The notes beneath the pieces are model-generated. The model did no database searches. It was given only the letters and a program-made list of their open reading frames with translations, and was not told where the DNA came from. The position numbers and the translations under genes were made by a program. Of a stretch of DNA of 64,000 nucleotides, positions 30,120 to 39,800 are shown piece by piece. How positions within the stretch are numbered: position 1 is the stretch's first letter; every line of letters starts with the position of its first letter. Source of the DNA: Gemmatimonadota bacterium (GTDB lineage: Bacteria; Gemmatimonadota; Gemmatimonadetes; Gemmatimonadales; GWC2-71-9); assembly GCA_016713785.1 (NCBI GenBank), contig JADJOM010000003.1, positions 248,001-312,000 on the forward strand, given 5' to 3'.

Positions 30120-30644
30120 GTGAGTCGCAGCCTCAACAAGGTGACCCTGATCGGCAACATCGGTCAGGATCCGGAAGTGCGCAGCACCAGCGGTGGTGGC
30201 CGCGTCGCCAATTTCAGCCTGGCCACCAGCCGCCAGTGGAGCGGCCAGGGCGGTGACAAGCAGGAGAAGACCGAGTGGCACCGCGTCGTCGCGTGGAACA
30301 ACACGCGCGGGGGTGGCACCGGCCTCGCCGACGTCATCGAGAAGTACTGCAAGAAGGGCGACAAGCTCTACGTCGAGGGTCGGATCGAGTACCGCTCCTG
30401 GCAGGACAAGGACGGGCAGACCCGCTACACCACGGAGATCATCGCCAACGAAGTGATCATGCTCTCCGGCAAGGGTGGAGCGGCAGGGGACGGCGGCGGG
30501 TTCACCCCCGCGCGCGCGGGGGCCGCCAGCCCGGCGGCGCCGGCCAAGAAGGATGCGAAGGAAGGCGGCAAGGAGGGCGGCAAGGAGTCGTTCGACGACT
30601 TTCCCGGCGCACTCGATGGCGAGGACGACGACCTGCCGTTCTGA
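30120..30644 (+). CDS. ssb: Single-stranded DNA-binding protein
   Basis: 174 residues. GTG 30120 is set by the Shine-Dalgarno GGAGG (30110-30114); the GTG at 30108 overlaps that site and is unlikely. The OB-fold (about 1-110) has LNKVTLIGNIGQDPEVR, TEWHRVVAWN and KGDKLYVEGRIEYRSW. A flexible Lys/Gly linker follows (KEGGKEGGKE), and the C-terminal tip DDDLPF is the conserved protein-docking peptide. It coats ssDNA in replication and repair. Confidence 0.95.
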   Translation: MSRSLNKVTLIGNIGQDPEVRSTSGGGRVANFSLATSRQWSGQGGDKQEKTEWHRVVAWNNTRGGGTGLADVIEKYCKKGDKLYVEGRIEYRSWQDKDGQTRYTTEIIANEVIMLSGKGGAAGDGGGFTPARAGAASPAAPAKKDAKEGGKEGGKESFDDFPGALDGEDDDLPF

Positions 30645-30668
30645 GTCACCGCGCCCACCTGACTTCGG

Positions 30669-30698
30669 CCGCCAGCCGCCCCGCGGGGCCGCTGGCGG
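30669..30698 (+). terminator. Terminator-like hairpin after ssb
   Basis: CCGCCAGC and GCTGGCGG form an 8-bp outer stem enclosing a further GC-rich dyad, followed by TCGTGTTGTTCG. The T-run is interrupted. The rest of the 240-nt gap up to the LysM gene holds a TATATT (30844-30849) that might be a -10 element, without a good -35. Confidence 0.55.
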
Positions 30699-30884
30699 TC
30701 GTGTTGTTCGCCCTGACGGAGCTCCCGTTCGCCCCGTCCCCGGTGGGTGTGACTCGCATCACCAGCCCAACCGCATCATTCCATTCGACTTACGGCTACC
30801 CGCCTCACCTAGTCTCTGAGTGGCGCCGCGAAGCCCCATGTCATATATTGGGTTACCCTGTCTCCCACCCTAGAGGGTAGCGTG

Positions 30885-32105
30885 ATGTCCACTTCCGCTC
30901 GGTTGCGCCTCTGCGCGGTGCTCGCGGCGCTGACTCTGCCTCTCGCGGCCGGGGCTCAGGCGCGTCCTGAGACCCATACCGTTCGCCCCGGCGACACCCT
31001 GTGGGATCTGGCCCGCCAGTACCTCGGCGATCCGTTCCTCTGGCCCGAGATCTACCGCCTCAACACCAACGTGGTGGAAGATCCCCACTGGATCTACCCC
31101 AACGAGGTCCTCCGCCTCTCGGGTGGCGGCGACGTCGCCGCCGTCCCCGCCACCGACACCCCGGTTCCGGCGGGCGCCGAACCGGTGGCGGTCGAGGCGC
31201 AGCCGCAGGCCGGCATCCCGGTGGAGGAACCCGCCGAGGCCGCCGCGGAAGATCCGGCGGCGGCCGGCCTCGCCGAGCCGCAGGTGGCCGATATCACCGA
31301 GGAGCCGGTGTCCGACAACCGGGACGACGTCGACCTCACGCCGCTGGTCGGGGACCGTCGGCGGCTCGGGCAGGTCGGGCCGAGTCTCGAACTGGCGCTG
31401 GAACGGAACTACCGGCCCATCCGGCGCAGCGAGTTTTACAGCTCGGGGTTCCTGACCGAGGAGCAGCAACTGCCGTTCGGACGGGTGCTCGGGACGACCA
31501 CGCCACTGCAGATCGAGGAAGTCTCCGCCCGCACCACCGCGACGCTGCATGCCCGGATCGGCATCGTGCCGCCGGTCGGCGGCACCTACCAGGTGGGCGA
31601 CACGCTCATGGTCGGCCTGGTCCGCCAGACGATCGAGGGCTACGGCCAGGTGGTGGTGCCCACAGGACTGGTCCGGGTGGTCGACGTGAGCCGGCCGGAA
31701 AACGTGGCCGAGGTCATCGCGACGTACGCCCCGGTCCGGGATCACCAGGTGGTGCTACCCGCGGAGCGCTTCGTGGACCCGGGAAACGTGCGCCCGGTGC
31801 CGATCTCCGACGGGGTCCAGGCCAACATGCTGGCCCACCGCGATCGCCAGCCGCTGACCGGCCCGCAGGACGTCGTCTTCCTCAATCGCGGCAAGAAGGA
31901 CGGCGTGGCGATCGGCGACCTGTTCGAGCTGCGGCAGCGCGCGCGGGGCCGGGTCGACATGGCGACGGTCACCGATGATCCGATGGGGACCATCCAGGTG
32001 GTGCACGTGGGCGAACGGACCGCCACGGCCCGGGTGGTGAGCGTGGTGCATCCCGACATCCCGCCGGGCACGGAGGCCCGCCAGATCGCCAAGTTGCCTT
32101 CCTGA
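30885..32105 (+). CDS. LysM-domain secreted protein
   Basis: 406 residues. AGAGGG (30872-30877) supports ATG 30885 over GTG 30882. A signal peptide (about 1-25, ending LAAGAQA) is followed by one LysM domain (HTVRPGDTLWDLARQYLGDP to IYPNEVLRLS, about 32-80), which binds peptidoglycan. Then come an Ala/Glu/Pro linker (about 85-140) and a C-terminal region of about 250 residues (ending near PPGTEARQIAKLPS) that I recognise only as a conserved-looking beta-rich module. Located just before tolQ, it probably acts at the periplasmic cell wall near the Tol-Pal complex. Confidence 0.85.
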   Translation: MSTSARLRLCAVLAALTLPLAAGAQARPETHTVRPGDTLWDLARQYLGDPFLWPEIYRLNTNVVEDPHWIYPNEVLRLSGGGDVAAVPATDTPVPAGAEPVAVEAQPQAGIPVEEPAEAAAEDPAAAGLAEPQVADITEEPVSDNRDDVDLTPLVGDRRRLGQVGPSLELALERNYRPIRRSEFYSSGFLTEEQQLPFGRVLGTTTPLQIEEVSARTTATLHARIGIVPPVGGTYQVGDTLMVGLVRQTIEGYGQVVVPTGLVRVVDVSRPENVAEVIATYAPVRDHQVVLPAERFVDPGNVRPVPISDGVQANMLAHRDRQPLTGPQDVVFLNRGKKDGVAIGDLFELRQRARGRVDMATVTDDPMGTIQVVHVGERTATARVVSVVHPDIPPGTEARQIAKLPS

Positions 32106-32210
32106 GGACGGGCCCCTCGCCTATCCTTTCCGGGCCCTGTCCCGCGTGAGCGCCGCGCTGGTCGGCGTCGTGCGGGGCGGGGCCCGTGAACTGTCCGACA
32201 CCCCGCTTCG

Positions 32211-32936
32211 ATGGTGCCGCTGATGCTCCAGGCCGGTCCCGCCCTCCCCTCGTCGTCCTGGGAACTCGTGCTCCACTCGAGCCCGGAGACAAAGGTCGTC
32301 CTCGCCATCACCCTGGTCTTCTCGGCGATCTCCTGGTTCGTCATCGTCCTCAAGTGGTGGCAGTTCCGCCGCAGCCGGCTCCAGGCCAACCGGTTCTTCG
32401 CCGAGCTGGAGCGGACCACGCGCCTCAAGGACGCCTATCACGCCGTGATGAAGCTGCCCCCGTCTCCGTTCAACCGGCTGTTCCGCGAGGGCCTGTCCTT
32501 CCTGGGCGAGCTCCGGCCCGGGTCGCTGCGCGATGCCGGCCAGGCGCCGGCGCCGGGGACCCTGAGCATGACCCAGCTCGAGGCGCTGAAGATGGTGCTC
32601 GGCAAGGAAGTGGCCTCGGAGCGCGACGTGATGGCGCGGTTCATCCCGTGGCTCGCCACCATCGGCTCGGTCGGGCCGCTGCTCGGGCTTCTCGGCACGG
32701 TGCTCGGGGTCATGGACGCCTTCATCGGCATCGCCTCCAAGGGCTCGGGCAACATCAGCGCCGTCGCGCCCGGCGTGGCGGAGGCGCTGGTGACCACGGT
32801 GGCGGGCCTGGCAGTGGCCATCCCGGCGGTGATCGCCTATAACCTCTTCGTCAACCGGCTGAGCCTCTTCGCGGGCGAGCTCGAGGGCTTTGCCAACGAG
32901 CTCATCGGCACGATGGCCCGCGAGGGGCTGCTCTAG
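32211..32936 (+). CDS. tolQ: TolQ/ExbB-type proton channel subunit
   Basis: 241 residues with three membrane segments: about 27-47 (VVLAITLVFSAISWFVIVL), about 147-168 (IPWLATIGSVGPLLGLLGTVLGVM) and about 185-207 (ALVTTVAGLAVAIPAVIAYNLF). The motif GSVGPLLGLLGTV is the MotA/TolQ/ExbB signature. With TolR it turns proton motive force into pulling on TolA. Called TolQ rather than ExbB because tolR, tolA-like, tolB, pal and cpoB follow directly. ATG 32223 is a possible later start. Confidence 0.9.
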   Translation: MVPLMLQAGPALPSSSWELVLHSSPETKVVLAITLVFSAISWFVIVLKWWQFRRSRLQANRFFAELERTTRLKDAYHAVMKLPPSPFNRLFREGLSFLGELRPGSLRDAGQAPAPGTLSMTQLEALKMVLGKEVASERDVMARFIPWLATIGSVGPLLGLLGTVLGVMDAFIGIASKGSGNISAVAPGVAEALVTTVAGLAVAIPAVIAYNLFVNRLSLFAGELEGFANELIGTMAREGLL

Positions 32937-32937
32937 C

Positions 32938-33372
32938 ATGGCCTGGGGCGTCGGCCGGGGCGGCGGGCTGCGCGGGCACGGCGAGCTGCCGCTCAACGCG
33001 GACATCAACGTCACCAGCCTGGTCGACATCGCGTTCGTGCTCCTGATCATCTTCATGATCGCCGCGCCGATCATGCAGGGCGGGGTGGACGTCCAGCTTC
33101 CCCAGGCCGCCGCCAGGCCGATCACGGCGCAGGAGGGGATGGTGGTGAGCGTGGACCGGGAGGGCCGGATCTTCATCGACGAGACCCAGGTCTCGTACAG
33201 CGACTTCCGGCTGACCTTTGCCGCGCTGGTGAAGAGCCGGCGGCCCAAGTCCGTCTACCTCCGCGCCGATCGGCGCGTCCCGTACGGCGACGTGGTACGG
33301 GTGCTGGCGACGATCCGGACCTCCGGGGTATCTGATGTAGGACTGGTGGCGGAGGAGGAAGACCAGCCGTGA
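32938..33372 (+). CDS. tolR: TolR/ExbD-type proton channel subunit
   Basis: 144 residues. Single N-terminal membrane helix with the essential proton-carrying aspartate D30 in SLVDIAFVLLIIFM, followed by the periplasmic domain (SVDREGRIFIDETQVSYSDF, LRADRRVPYGDVVRVLATIRTSGV). ATG 32938 comes one base after the tolQ stop; the stop overlaps the GTG of the next gene. Confidence 0.92.
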   Translation: MAWGVGRGGGLRGHGELPLNADINVTSLVDIAFVLLIIFMIAAPIMQGGVDVQLPQAAARPITAQEGMVVSVDREGRIFIDETQVSYSDFRLTFAALVKSRRPKSVYLRADRRVPYGDVVRVLATIRTSGVSDVGLVAEEEDQP

Positions 33373-34067
33373 CGGGGAAGGGCGGCCGTCCCGGGGACCG
33401 GCCGGGGATCGCCGCGGGGCTGGCGGGGACGGTGGTGGTGCACGCCGCGGCGATCGCGCTCCTGTGGACCACCGTGAAGCCGGTGGACCTCGGTCCCACG
33501 GCGTATGCGGTGGAGCTGGTGGCGGCCCCGGCGCCTGCGCCCGAGGCCCGGCCCACCCCCGAGGCCGCGCCGCGCCCGCCGGCGCCGGAGCCGCCCAGGC
33601 CCGCCCCGACCAAGCCCACCCCGACCAAGCCCACGCCGGCGCCACCGAAGCCGACGCCGCAGAAGCCGCCGGCCCGGACCGAGCCAAACCCCGTCAGCAC
33701 GCCGCGGACCCAGCCCCTGCCGGGGGAGACGCCGAGCACGGGGAACGACGCCGTCACCGTCAATGTGCCCGGCATGGCATTCCCGTATCCCGACTACCTC
33801 CGGAACATCGTGCAGGAGGTCTACCGGCGCTGGGCCCGGCCGCTCGGGAACGCCGCGCTCCGGGCGGAGGTGAGCTTCCTCATACTCCGGGACGGCTCGG
33901 TACGCGAGATTCGTCTGACCCGGGCCTCGGGGAGTTTCTCGTTCGACCTGACGGCCCAGGGCGCGATCGAGGCCGCCGGGGCCAGCCGGGCCTTCGGTGG
34001 CCTTCCCGATGGCTATCCGGCGGACGTGCTGCCGGTGTCCTTCTACTTCACGCCACGGACGCAATGA
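33369..34067 (+). CDS. TolA/TonB-like energy-transducing protein
   Basis: 232 residues. GTG 33369 overlaps the tolR stop (GTGA). One membrane helix (about 14-35), a long Pro/Thr/Lys-rich periplasm-spanning arm with tandem TPTKP repeats (about 52-110), and a TonB/TolA C-terminal domain (PYPDYLRNIVQEVYRRW, VSFLILRDGSVREIRL, about 138-232). By position between tolR and tolB it fills the TolA role, although the Pro-Lys arm is TonB-like rather than the helical TolA type. It links the TolQR motor to Pal and TolB. Confidence 0.85.
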   Translation: MTGKGGRPGDRPGIAAGLAGTVVVHAAAIALLWTTVKPVDLGPTAYAVELVAAPAPAPEARPTPEAAPRPPAPEPPRPAPTKPTPTKPTPAPPKPTPQKPPARTEPNPVSTPRTQPLPGETPSTGNDAVTVNVPGMAFPYPDYLRNIVQEVYRRWARPLGNAALRAEVSFLILRDGSVREIRLTRASGSFSFDLTAQGAIEAAGASRAFGGLPDGYPADVLPVSFYFTPRTQ

Positions 34068-35404
34068 CCCTGCGCCTCACCCCTTCGCTCGCCGCCTGCG
34101 GCCTGCTGCTCCTTGCGGCCGCGGCTCCCCGCGGCGCGGCCGCCCAGGATACGCTCCGGCCCCCCGACGGGGTCCGGATCGGGATCGAGTACCGGCCCGG
34201 AGTGCGGCCGGCCATCGTGGTGCTTCCCACCCGGGGCCTCGATTCGGTGCGCGCCATCGTGACCCGGGACCTCGACTTCAGCGACCGCTTCGAGGTCATC
34301 CCCCTGGCCGCCGGCGACAGCGCGGCGGTGGCCGCGAATGCCGGTGGCCGGACCGTCAATTACCCGCTGTTCCGCACCCTCGGCGCCGAGTACGCCCTGG
34401 AGGTCGGGATGGACGGGAGCGGCGTGATGCTCCGCCTCCATGATGTCGTGGCCGGCACGGTGCGGCGGGAGCAGCGGTTCCTTTTTCCGGCGCCGTTCGA
34501 CGTGGCCTTCCGCCTGGCGGTGCACCGGGCCGCCGACGAGGTCATCCGGTGGATCAGCGGGACGCCGGGCTACGCCGCATCGCAGCTGCTGTTCGTGGCA
34601 GAGCGGAAGCTTTACCGGGTGGACAGCGATGGCGGGGGCTTCACCCAGGTCTCCGCACCCGGGGAGGAGGTGCTCTCCCCGACATGGAGTCCCGACGGAA
34701 GCCGGTATGCCTACACCCGGTTCGGCGCTGGCACCGGGAGCGTGGTGATCCAGGGCACCAGCGGCGGCCCGCGGAGCGTGGTGCCGGGTACGGCCACGGC
34801 GCTGAACATCACGCCGAGCTTCTCCCCGGATGGCCGCCTGCTGGCCTACGCGCACTCCGGGGAGGACGGCACCGACATCTTCGTCGCGGATGTGGTGCAG
34901 AACTGCTGCGTGCAGCGGTTGACCGTCGGGAGGTACTCCGATAATCTTTCCCCCACGTTCGCCCCGGATGGGCGGCGGCTTGCGTTCGTCTCGACGCGCG
35001 CCGGACAGCCGCAGATCTATGTCATGGCGGCCGACGGCACCGACCAGGAGCTCTTCGCGTCGTTCGACTATGGCGCCACCGGGCCCTCCAACGCGCCGGA
35101 GTGGTCGCCCGACGGAGCGAGCGTGGTGTTCCACCGCGATGTCAGCCGGGCTCCGCAGGTGTTCGTCCTCGATGTGGCCAGCCGGCGGGTTCGCCAGCTG
35201 ACGTCGGCTGGGCGCAATGAGGACCCGACCTGGGCGCCGGATGGGCGGCACATCGCCTTCGTGTCTGATCGCAGCGGCCGTCGGCAGCTCTGGGTGATCG
35301 ATTCGGTCACCGGGCGCATCCGACAGCTGACCTTTCTGGGGCAGGCGCGCCTGCCGGCCTGGTCCCGCCGGTTTGCCGATCCCGGATCCCCTACCACGCA
35401 CTGA
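34064..35404 (+). CDS. tolB: Tol-Pal system beta-propeller protein TolB
   Basis: 446 residues. Signal peptide (about 1-27, ending RGAAAQ), N-terminal mixed alpha/beta domain (RAIVTRDLDFSDRFEVI), then a WD40-like (PD40) propeller with repeats such as LSPTWSPDGSRYAYTRF, ITPSFSPDGRLLAYAHS, LSPTFAPDGRRLAFVST and APEWSPDGASVVFHRD. TolB is periplasmic and binds Pal and TolA. ATG overlaps the stop of the TolA-like gene. Confidence 0.93.
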   Translation: MTLRLTPSLAACGLLLLAAAAPRGAAAQDTLRPPDGVRIGIEYRPGVRPAIVVLPTRGLDSVRAIVTRDLDFSDRFEVIPLAAGDSAAVAANAGGRTVNYPLFRTLGAEYALEVGMDGSGVMLRLHDVVAGTVRREQRFLFPAPFDVAFRLAVHRAADEVIRWISGTPGYAASQLLFVAERKLYRVDSDGGGFTQVSAPGEEVLSPTWSPDGSRYAYTRFGAGTGSVVIQGTSGGPRSVVPGTATALNITPSFSPDGRLLAYAHSGEDGTDIFVADVVQNCCVQRLTVGRYSDNLSPTFAPDGRRLAFVSTRAGQPQIYVMAADGTDQELFASFDYGATGPSNAPEWSPDGASVVFHRDVSRAPQVFVLDVASRRVRQLTSAGRNEDPTWAPDGRHIAFVSDRSGRRQLWVIDSVTGRIRQLTFLGQARLPAWSRRFADPGSPTTH

Positions 35405-35423
35405 GCCCTGCACCGGAGGCCCG

Positions 35424-36005
35424 ATGACCGTCCGTCTCGATCGTTCCGCGCTCGTCCTCGCTGCTGCCCTCTTCGCCGCCGCCTGCGGTGGCAAGCCGGC
35501 CCCCGAGGAGCCGGCGCCGCAGCCGGCCCCGGCGCCCGCCCCGGCCCCGACGCAGCCGGCTCCGGCGCCCGCCCCGGCCCCGGCGCCGACCCAGCCCACC
35601 GAAGATCCGGCCGCCGCGGCGGCCCGGACCACGGCGGCCGTGCTGTCCGAGGTCGCGGCGGTGGTGCACTTCGACTTCGACCGCTGGGATATCCGTCCCG
35701 AGGACCGGGCCACCCTCGACCGCAAGGCCGCGATCCTGGGGAGCAATGGCGGGCTGCGCATCCGCATCAGCGGGCACGCCGATGAGCGGGGCTCCGACGA
35801 GTACAACCTGGCGCTGGGGAACCGCCGCGCCGGCGCCGTGAAGACCTACCTCGGCAACAAGGGCATCGATGCCAGCCGCGTCGAGGTGGTGTCCTACGGC
35901 GAGGAGCGGCCGATGGCGATGGGGCACGATGAGGACGCGTGGTTCCAGAATCGCCGGGCCGAGTTCGAGGCCACCGCCGGCGCCATGAACCTGCGCCTGC
36001 CCTGA
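35424..36005 (+). CDS. pal: Peptidoglycan-associated lipoprotein Pal
   Basis: 193 residues. GGAGG (35415-35419) lies 4 nt before ATG 35424. Lipobox LFAAAC (C21), then a duplicated Pro/Ala tether (about 25-58) built from repeats of PAPAPAPTQ, and an OmpA-like domain (about 75-190) with VVHFDFDRWDIRPED, SGHADERGSDEYNLALGNRRA and VEVVSYGEERP. It anchors the outer membrane to peptidoglycan. Its stop overlaps the cpoB start. Confidence 0.94.
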   Translation: MTVRLDRSALVLAAALFAAACGGKPAPEEPAPQPAPAPAPAPTQPAPAPAPAPAPTQPTEDPAAAAARTTAAVLSEVAAVVHFDFDRWDIRPEDRATLDRKAAILGSNGGLRIRISGHADERGSDEYNLALGNRRAGAVKTYLGNKGIDASRVEVVSYGEERPMAMGHDEDAWFQNRRAEFEATAGAMNLRLP

Positions 36006-36847
36006 TGCGCCGGCTCCGCACGCCCGCCGTCTGGGTTGCCCTGGTCGCCCTTGGAGGCTGTGCCTCCAAGGGCGACTTGCGCCGGGTGGAGGAGCAGCTC
36101 CTCCTCTCCCGGGCGGAGAACCAGCGCGCGGACTCGATCCGCGCGGCGCAGCTCGGGGAGATCATCGCCGGCCAGCGGCGAATCGCCGACAGCCTCGCCG
36201 GCATCGGTGGCCGCCTGGGTCAGGTCAGCACCCAGGTGGCGGCCCTCAAGGGTGATCTCTCCAACGACCTGATCAGCATCGCCCAGCAGCTGGTGCAGGT
36301 CCAGGCCCTCACTGGCCAGTCCCAGCAGCGCCTGACCGAGCTGCAGACGCAGCTCGAGGCGCGGACCGAACAGCTCAACGTGGCGCCGGCGCCGCTGCCG
36401 CCCGCGCCTGGGGGCGCGCCGGCCGACTCGGTCGCGTCGCCCACGGGCCAGCCCGCGCCGGTCCCGGGCCAGCCGTCGGCCGAGCAGGTCTATGCCACCT
36501 CCCTGCAGCAGCTGCGGCGGGGCAGCCCGGCCACGGCGCGCCTGGGCTTTCGCGAGCTGCTCCGGCTCTATCCCGGCCACGCCCGCGTGCCCGACGCCAC
36601 CTACTTCGTGGGCGAGACCTTCGCCGCGGAGGCGCCCGACTCGGCGGCGGTGTACTACACGAAGGTGGTGACGGACTTTCCCAGGTCCTCCCGCGCCGCC
36701 AGCGCCCTGTACAAGCTGGGCCTGCTGGCGGAGCGCCGGAAGGACCTCGAGGGGGCCCGCGGCTTCTATACCCGCGTGGTGCGCGACTACGCCACCTCTG
36801 ACGAAGCGGCCCTCGCCCGGGATCGCCTGAAGACGCTCGGCCGCTGA
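36005..36847 (+). CDS. cpoB: Cell division coordinator CpoB/YbgF-like lipoprotein
   Basis: 280 residues. Lipobox ALGGC (C19), then a coiled coil (about 22-120, QLLLSRAENQRADSIR and further heptads) that would trimerise, a Pro/Ala linker, and a C-terminal TPR domain (about 160-280: GFRELLRLYPGHARVPDATYFVGETF, YYTKVVTDFPRS). CpoB links Tol-Pal with septal peptidoglycan synthesis. E. coli CpoB is not a lipoprotein, so the lipid anchor is a lineage feature. Codons of the lipobox contain a perfect 10-bp hairpin (see separate entry). Confidence 0.88.
   Translation: MRRLRTPAVWVALVALGGCASKGDLRRVEEQLLLSRAENQRADSIRAAQLGEIIAGQRRIADSLAGIGGRLGQVSTQVAALKGDLSNDLISIAQQLVQVQALTGQSQQRLTELQTQLEARTEQLNVAPAPLPPAPGGAPADSVASPTGQPAPVPGQPSAEQVYATSLQQLRRGSPATARLGFRELLRLYPGHARVPDATYFVGETFAAEAPDSAAVYYTKVVTDFPRSSRAASALYKLGLLAERRKDLEGARGFYTRVVRDYATSDEAALARDRLKTLGR
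36049..36071 (+). other. Strong inverted repeat inside the cpoB signal-peptide codons
   Basis: CCTTGGAGGC-TGT-GCCTCCAAGG is a perfect 10-bp stem with a 3-nt loop starting 44 nt after the cpoB ATG and covering the LGGCASKG codons. It could slow ribosomes or polymerase at the point where the lipoprotein signal emerges. No T-run follows, so it is not a standard terminator. Confidence 0.55.
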
Positions 36848-36868
36848 CCGGCCGCACGAGGTAGCACC

Positions 36869-39800
36869 ATGACCGGCCCCGGCGCCGAGATGCCCTTCCT
36901 CGAACACCTCGAGGAACTGCGCGCACGGCTCGTGCGCGTGGTGCTGGCGCTCATCGCCGGGTTCGGGGTGGGGCTCTTCGTCGTGCAGCACTTCGGGGTG
37001 GTGACGCTCCTCAAGGAGCCGATTGCCCCGTTCCTCACCGTCACGGGCGGGAAGCTGGTCGTCACCAGCCCCACCGAGGCGGTGATGATCACGCTGAAGC
37101 TGGCGCTGATCGTCGGTCTCTTCCTGTCCTCCCCCGTCATCATCTACCAGGCCTGGGCATTCCTGTCTCCCGCGCTCTACGAGCGGGAGAAGCGGACCGT
37201 CATGCCGGCGGTGGGGGCGGGGCTGGTGCTGTTCGTGATCGGCGGGGCGTTCGCCTACTTCGCCCTGCTGCCGCAGGCGCTGCCGATCCTGTTCAGCTTC
37301 CAGTCCGAGGGGCTGGAGCCGCTGATCACCTTCAAGGAGTACTTCAGTTTCGTGGTCCAGCTGGTGCTCGCCATGGGGCTCTGCTTCGAGATCCCGCTGG
37401 TGATCATGCTCCTCACGGCGCTCGGGGTCACCTCGCCCACCGGCCTCACCCGCTTCCGTCGCTTCGCGGTCGTGCTCGCCGCCGTGGGGGGCGCGGTGCT
37501 CTCCCCCGGCACCGACATCCTGAGCATGCTGCTCATGACGGTGCCGATCCTGCTGCTCTACGAGGTGGGCTACCTCGGGTCGTGGGTGATCCACCGGCGA
37601 AAGGCCCGGCAGGCGGCGGCCGCCCTGGTGGTCCTGCTGGCGCTGCTCGCCCCGGCGGCGCTCCGCGCGCAGGAGCCGACCAAGCGCCCACCGGTCCTCA
37701 AGAAGCCGGTGACCGCGCCGCGGGCGCCGGCGGCCACCCCCCGGGCTGGCACCCCCGACAGCACGCAGGCCGACACCACCCGCCCCCGGGCCGGCCAGGC
37801 GGTCGATACCGGGACCGCGCGCCGCCTGGGCCTTCCCACCGCGCCACGGAACAGCTTCGCCCCCGACGACTCGGTGGTGACGGCGCTGCTCAAGCGTGAG
37901 GGCTACCAGTCCACCCGGTTCCGCTCCGACTCCGCCATCCTCTTTGCCGAGGAGCGCCAGATCATCCTGCGCGGCGAGGCGATGACCAAGCGGGGCGAGA
38001 CCACGCTCGAGGCGGACTCGATCGCCTACCAGGAGGCGGACTGCCTGATCCGGGCCGTCGGCGACCCGGCGCTCTTCGACAAGGAGACCGTCCTCTCGGG
38101 CTTCGGCGGCATCCGCTACAACACCTGCATCCAGCGCGGCGTGGTCGAGGACGCGCTCACCACCTTCAAGCAGGACGGGAACGACTGGTTCCTCCGCGGC
38201 AACCTGGCCCAGGACTCCAGCTCCTCCCGCCTCTACGCCTCGGATGGCGAGATCACCAGCTGTGACCTGCCCACGCCGCACTACCACTTCAACGCCAGCG
38301 AGGTGAAGTGGATCTCCAAGACGGTGATGGTGGCCCGGCCGGCGACGCTCTACATCCGTGACGTGCCCGTCCTCTGGCTGCCGTTCGTGTTCCAGGACGC
38401 CCGCACCGGCCGCCGGTCCGGGATCCTGGTGCCGCACTTCGGCCTCAACGACATCGTGCGGCAGAACCCCGGGTACAACCGCCAGATCACCAACATCGGG
38501 TACTACTGGGCGCCCAACGACTACTTCGACGCCACCGCCAAGCTCGACTGGTACTCCAACCGCTACGTCGAGTACGGGGTGGCGGGGCAGTATCGCATCC
38601 TCAACCGCTTCCTGAGCGGTGCCGTGGGCTACCGGCGCACGGTCGAGTCCGGCGGACGCCGCTCGACCAACATCCGGTGGGACCACCGCCAGAACTTCTC
38701 GCTCTCGACCAGCCTGAACCTCAGCATCAACTACACCAGCAGCGGCTTCGTGCAGCGGCGCAACGCCCTCGACCCGCTCGCCTCCACCCAGCAGATCGTC
38801 AGCGCGGCCAACTTCACCAAGCGCTTCGCCTGGGGCTCGGTGGCGCTGGGCGGAAACCGCCGGCAGAACCTCTCCGACAACAGCGTCTCGATGCAACTGC
38901 CGTCGCTCTCGGTGAGTCCCAAGCCGATCGACATCGGGGAGAACGTCACCTGGTCGCCGGGCCTCTCGATCACCAACAGCTTCGAGAACAACTTCCCGCT
39001 GAGCCCGCGGCTGGAGGTCGTCACGCCGGGCGGCGGGCTGGACACCCTGCTCGACAGCCGGCGCGACACCCGCACCAGTACGATGAGCCTGAGCACCCCC
39101 CTGCGCGTCGGGGGCTTCACCTGGCAGAACAGCTTCGGCCTGACCGACAAGCAGGATGAGGGCCGTCGCGTCATCGGCACCCAGAAGATCCCCGACCCGA
39201 GCACCGTCGACCCCACCGACTCGATCACCGTGAGCCGGGTGACCGTGGGCGACTTCCAGAGCGACATCGACTGGCAGACCGGCATCAACCTGCCGACCGT
39301 GTTCCGTTCCACCTGGAAGCTGCAGCCCAGCGTGGGGATTGCCAACGCCACGTCGGGGGCGTTCCTGGTCCGCAACCGGAACACCGGCGGCAACTGGGTG
39401 CGGCAGGGCAAGCGCTTCAACTTCGGCCTCGCCGCCGCCCCGACCTTCTTTCATATCTATCCCGGCTTCGGGCCGGTGGCGCGGATCCGGCACAGCATCG
39501 CGCCGATCTTCCAGTACAGCTACAGCCCCGCCGCCGCCATCAACCGGGCCTACGCCCGGGCGGTGGCGCAGCCGGGCCAGCCCCTCAAGCTGCGCAGCGA
39601 CCCCAGCCAGCTGCTGTCAATCGGCCTGTCCCAGAACATCGAGGGCAAGGCCCGCCGCGCACCGAACGACACGTCCGCCATTGACCAGTCCCGCCGCTTC
39701 CGGATCCTCGGCATCCAGACCAGCTCCCTGCAGTACGACTTCGAGCAGGCCAAGAAGCCCGGCCGGACCGGCTGGCGGACCCAGACGATCTCCAACCAGC

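Noticed and set aside
33599..33670. Short tandem repeats (15-bp TPTKP units) and similar repeats in pal (35515-35600) and ssb
   Set aside because: They encode ordinary flexible linkers in TolA/TonB, Pal and SSB proteins; not mobile or regulatory repeats.
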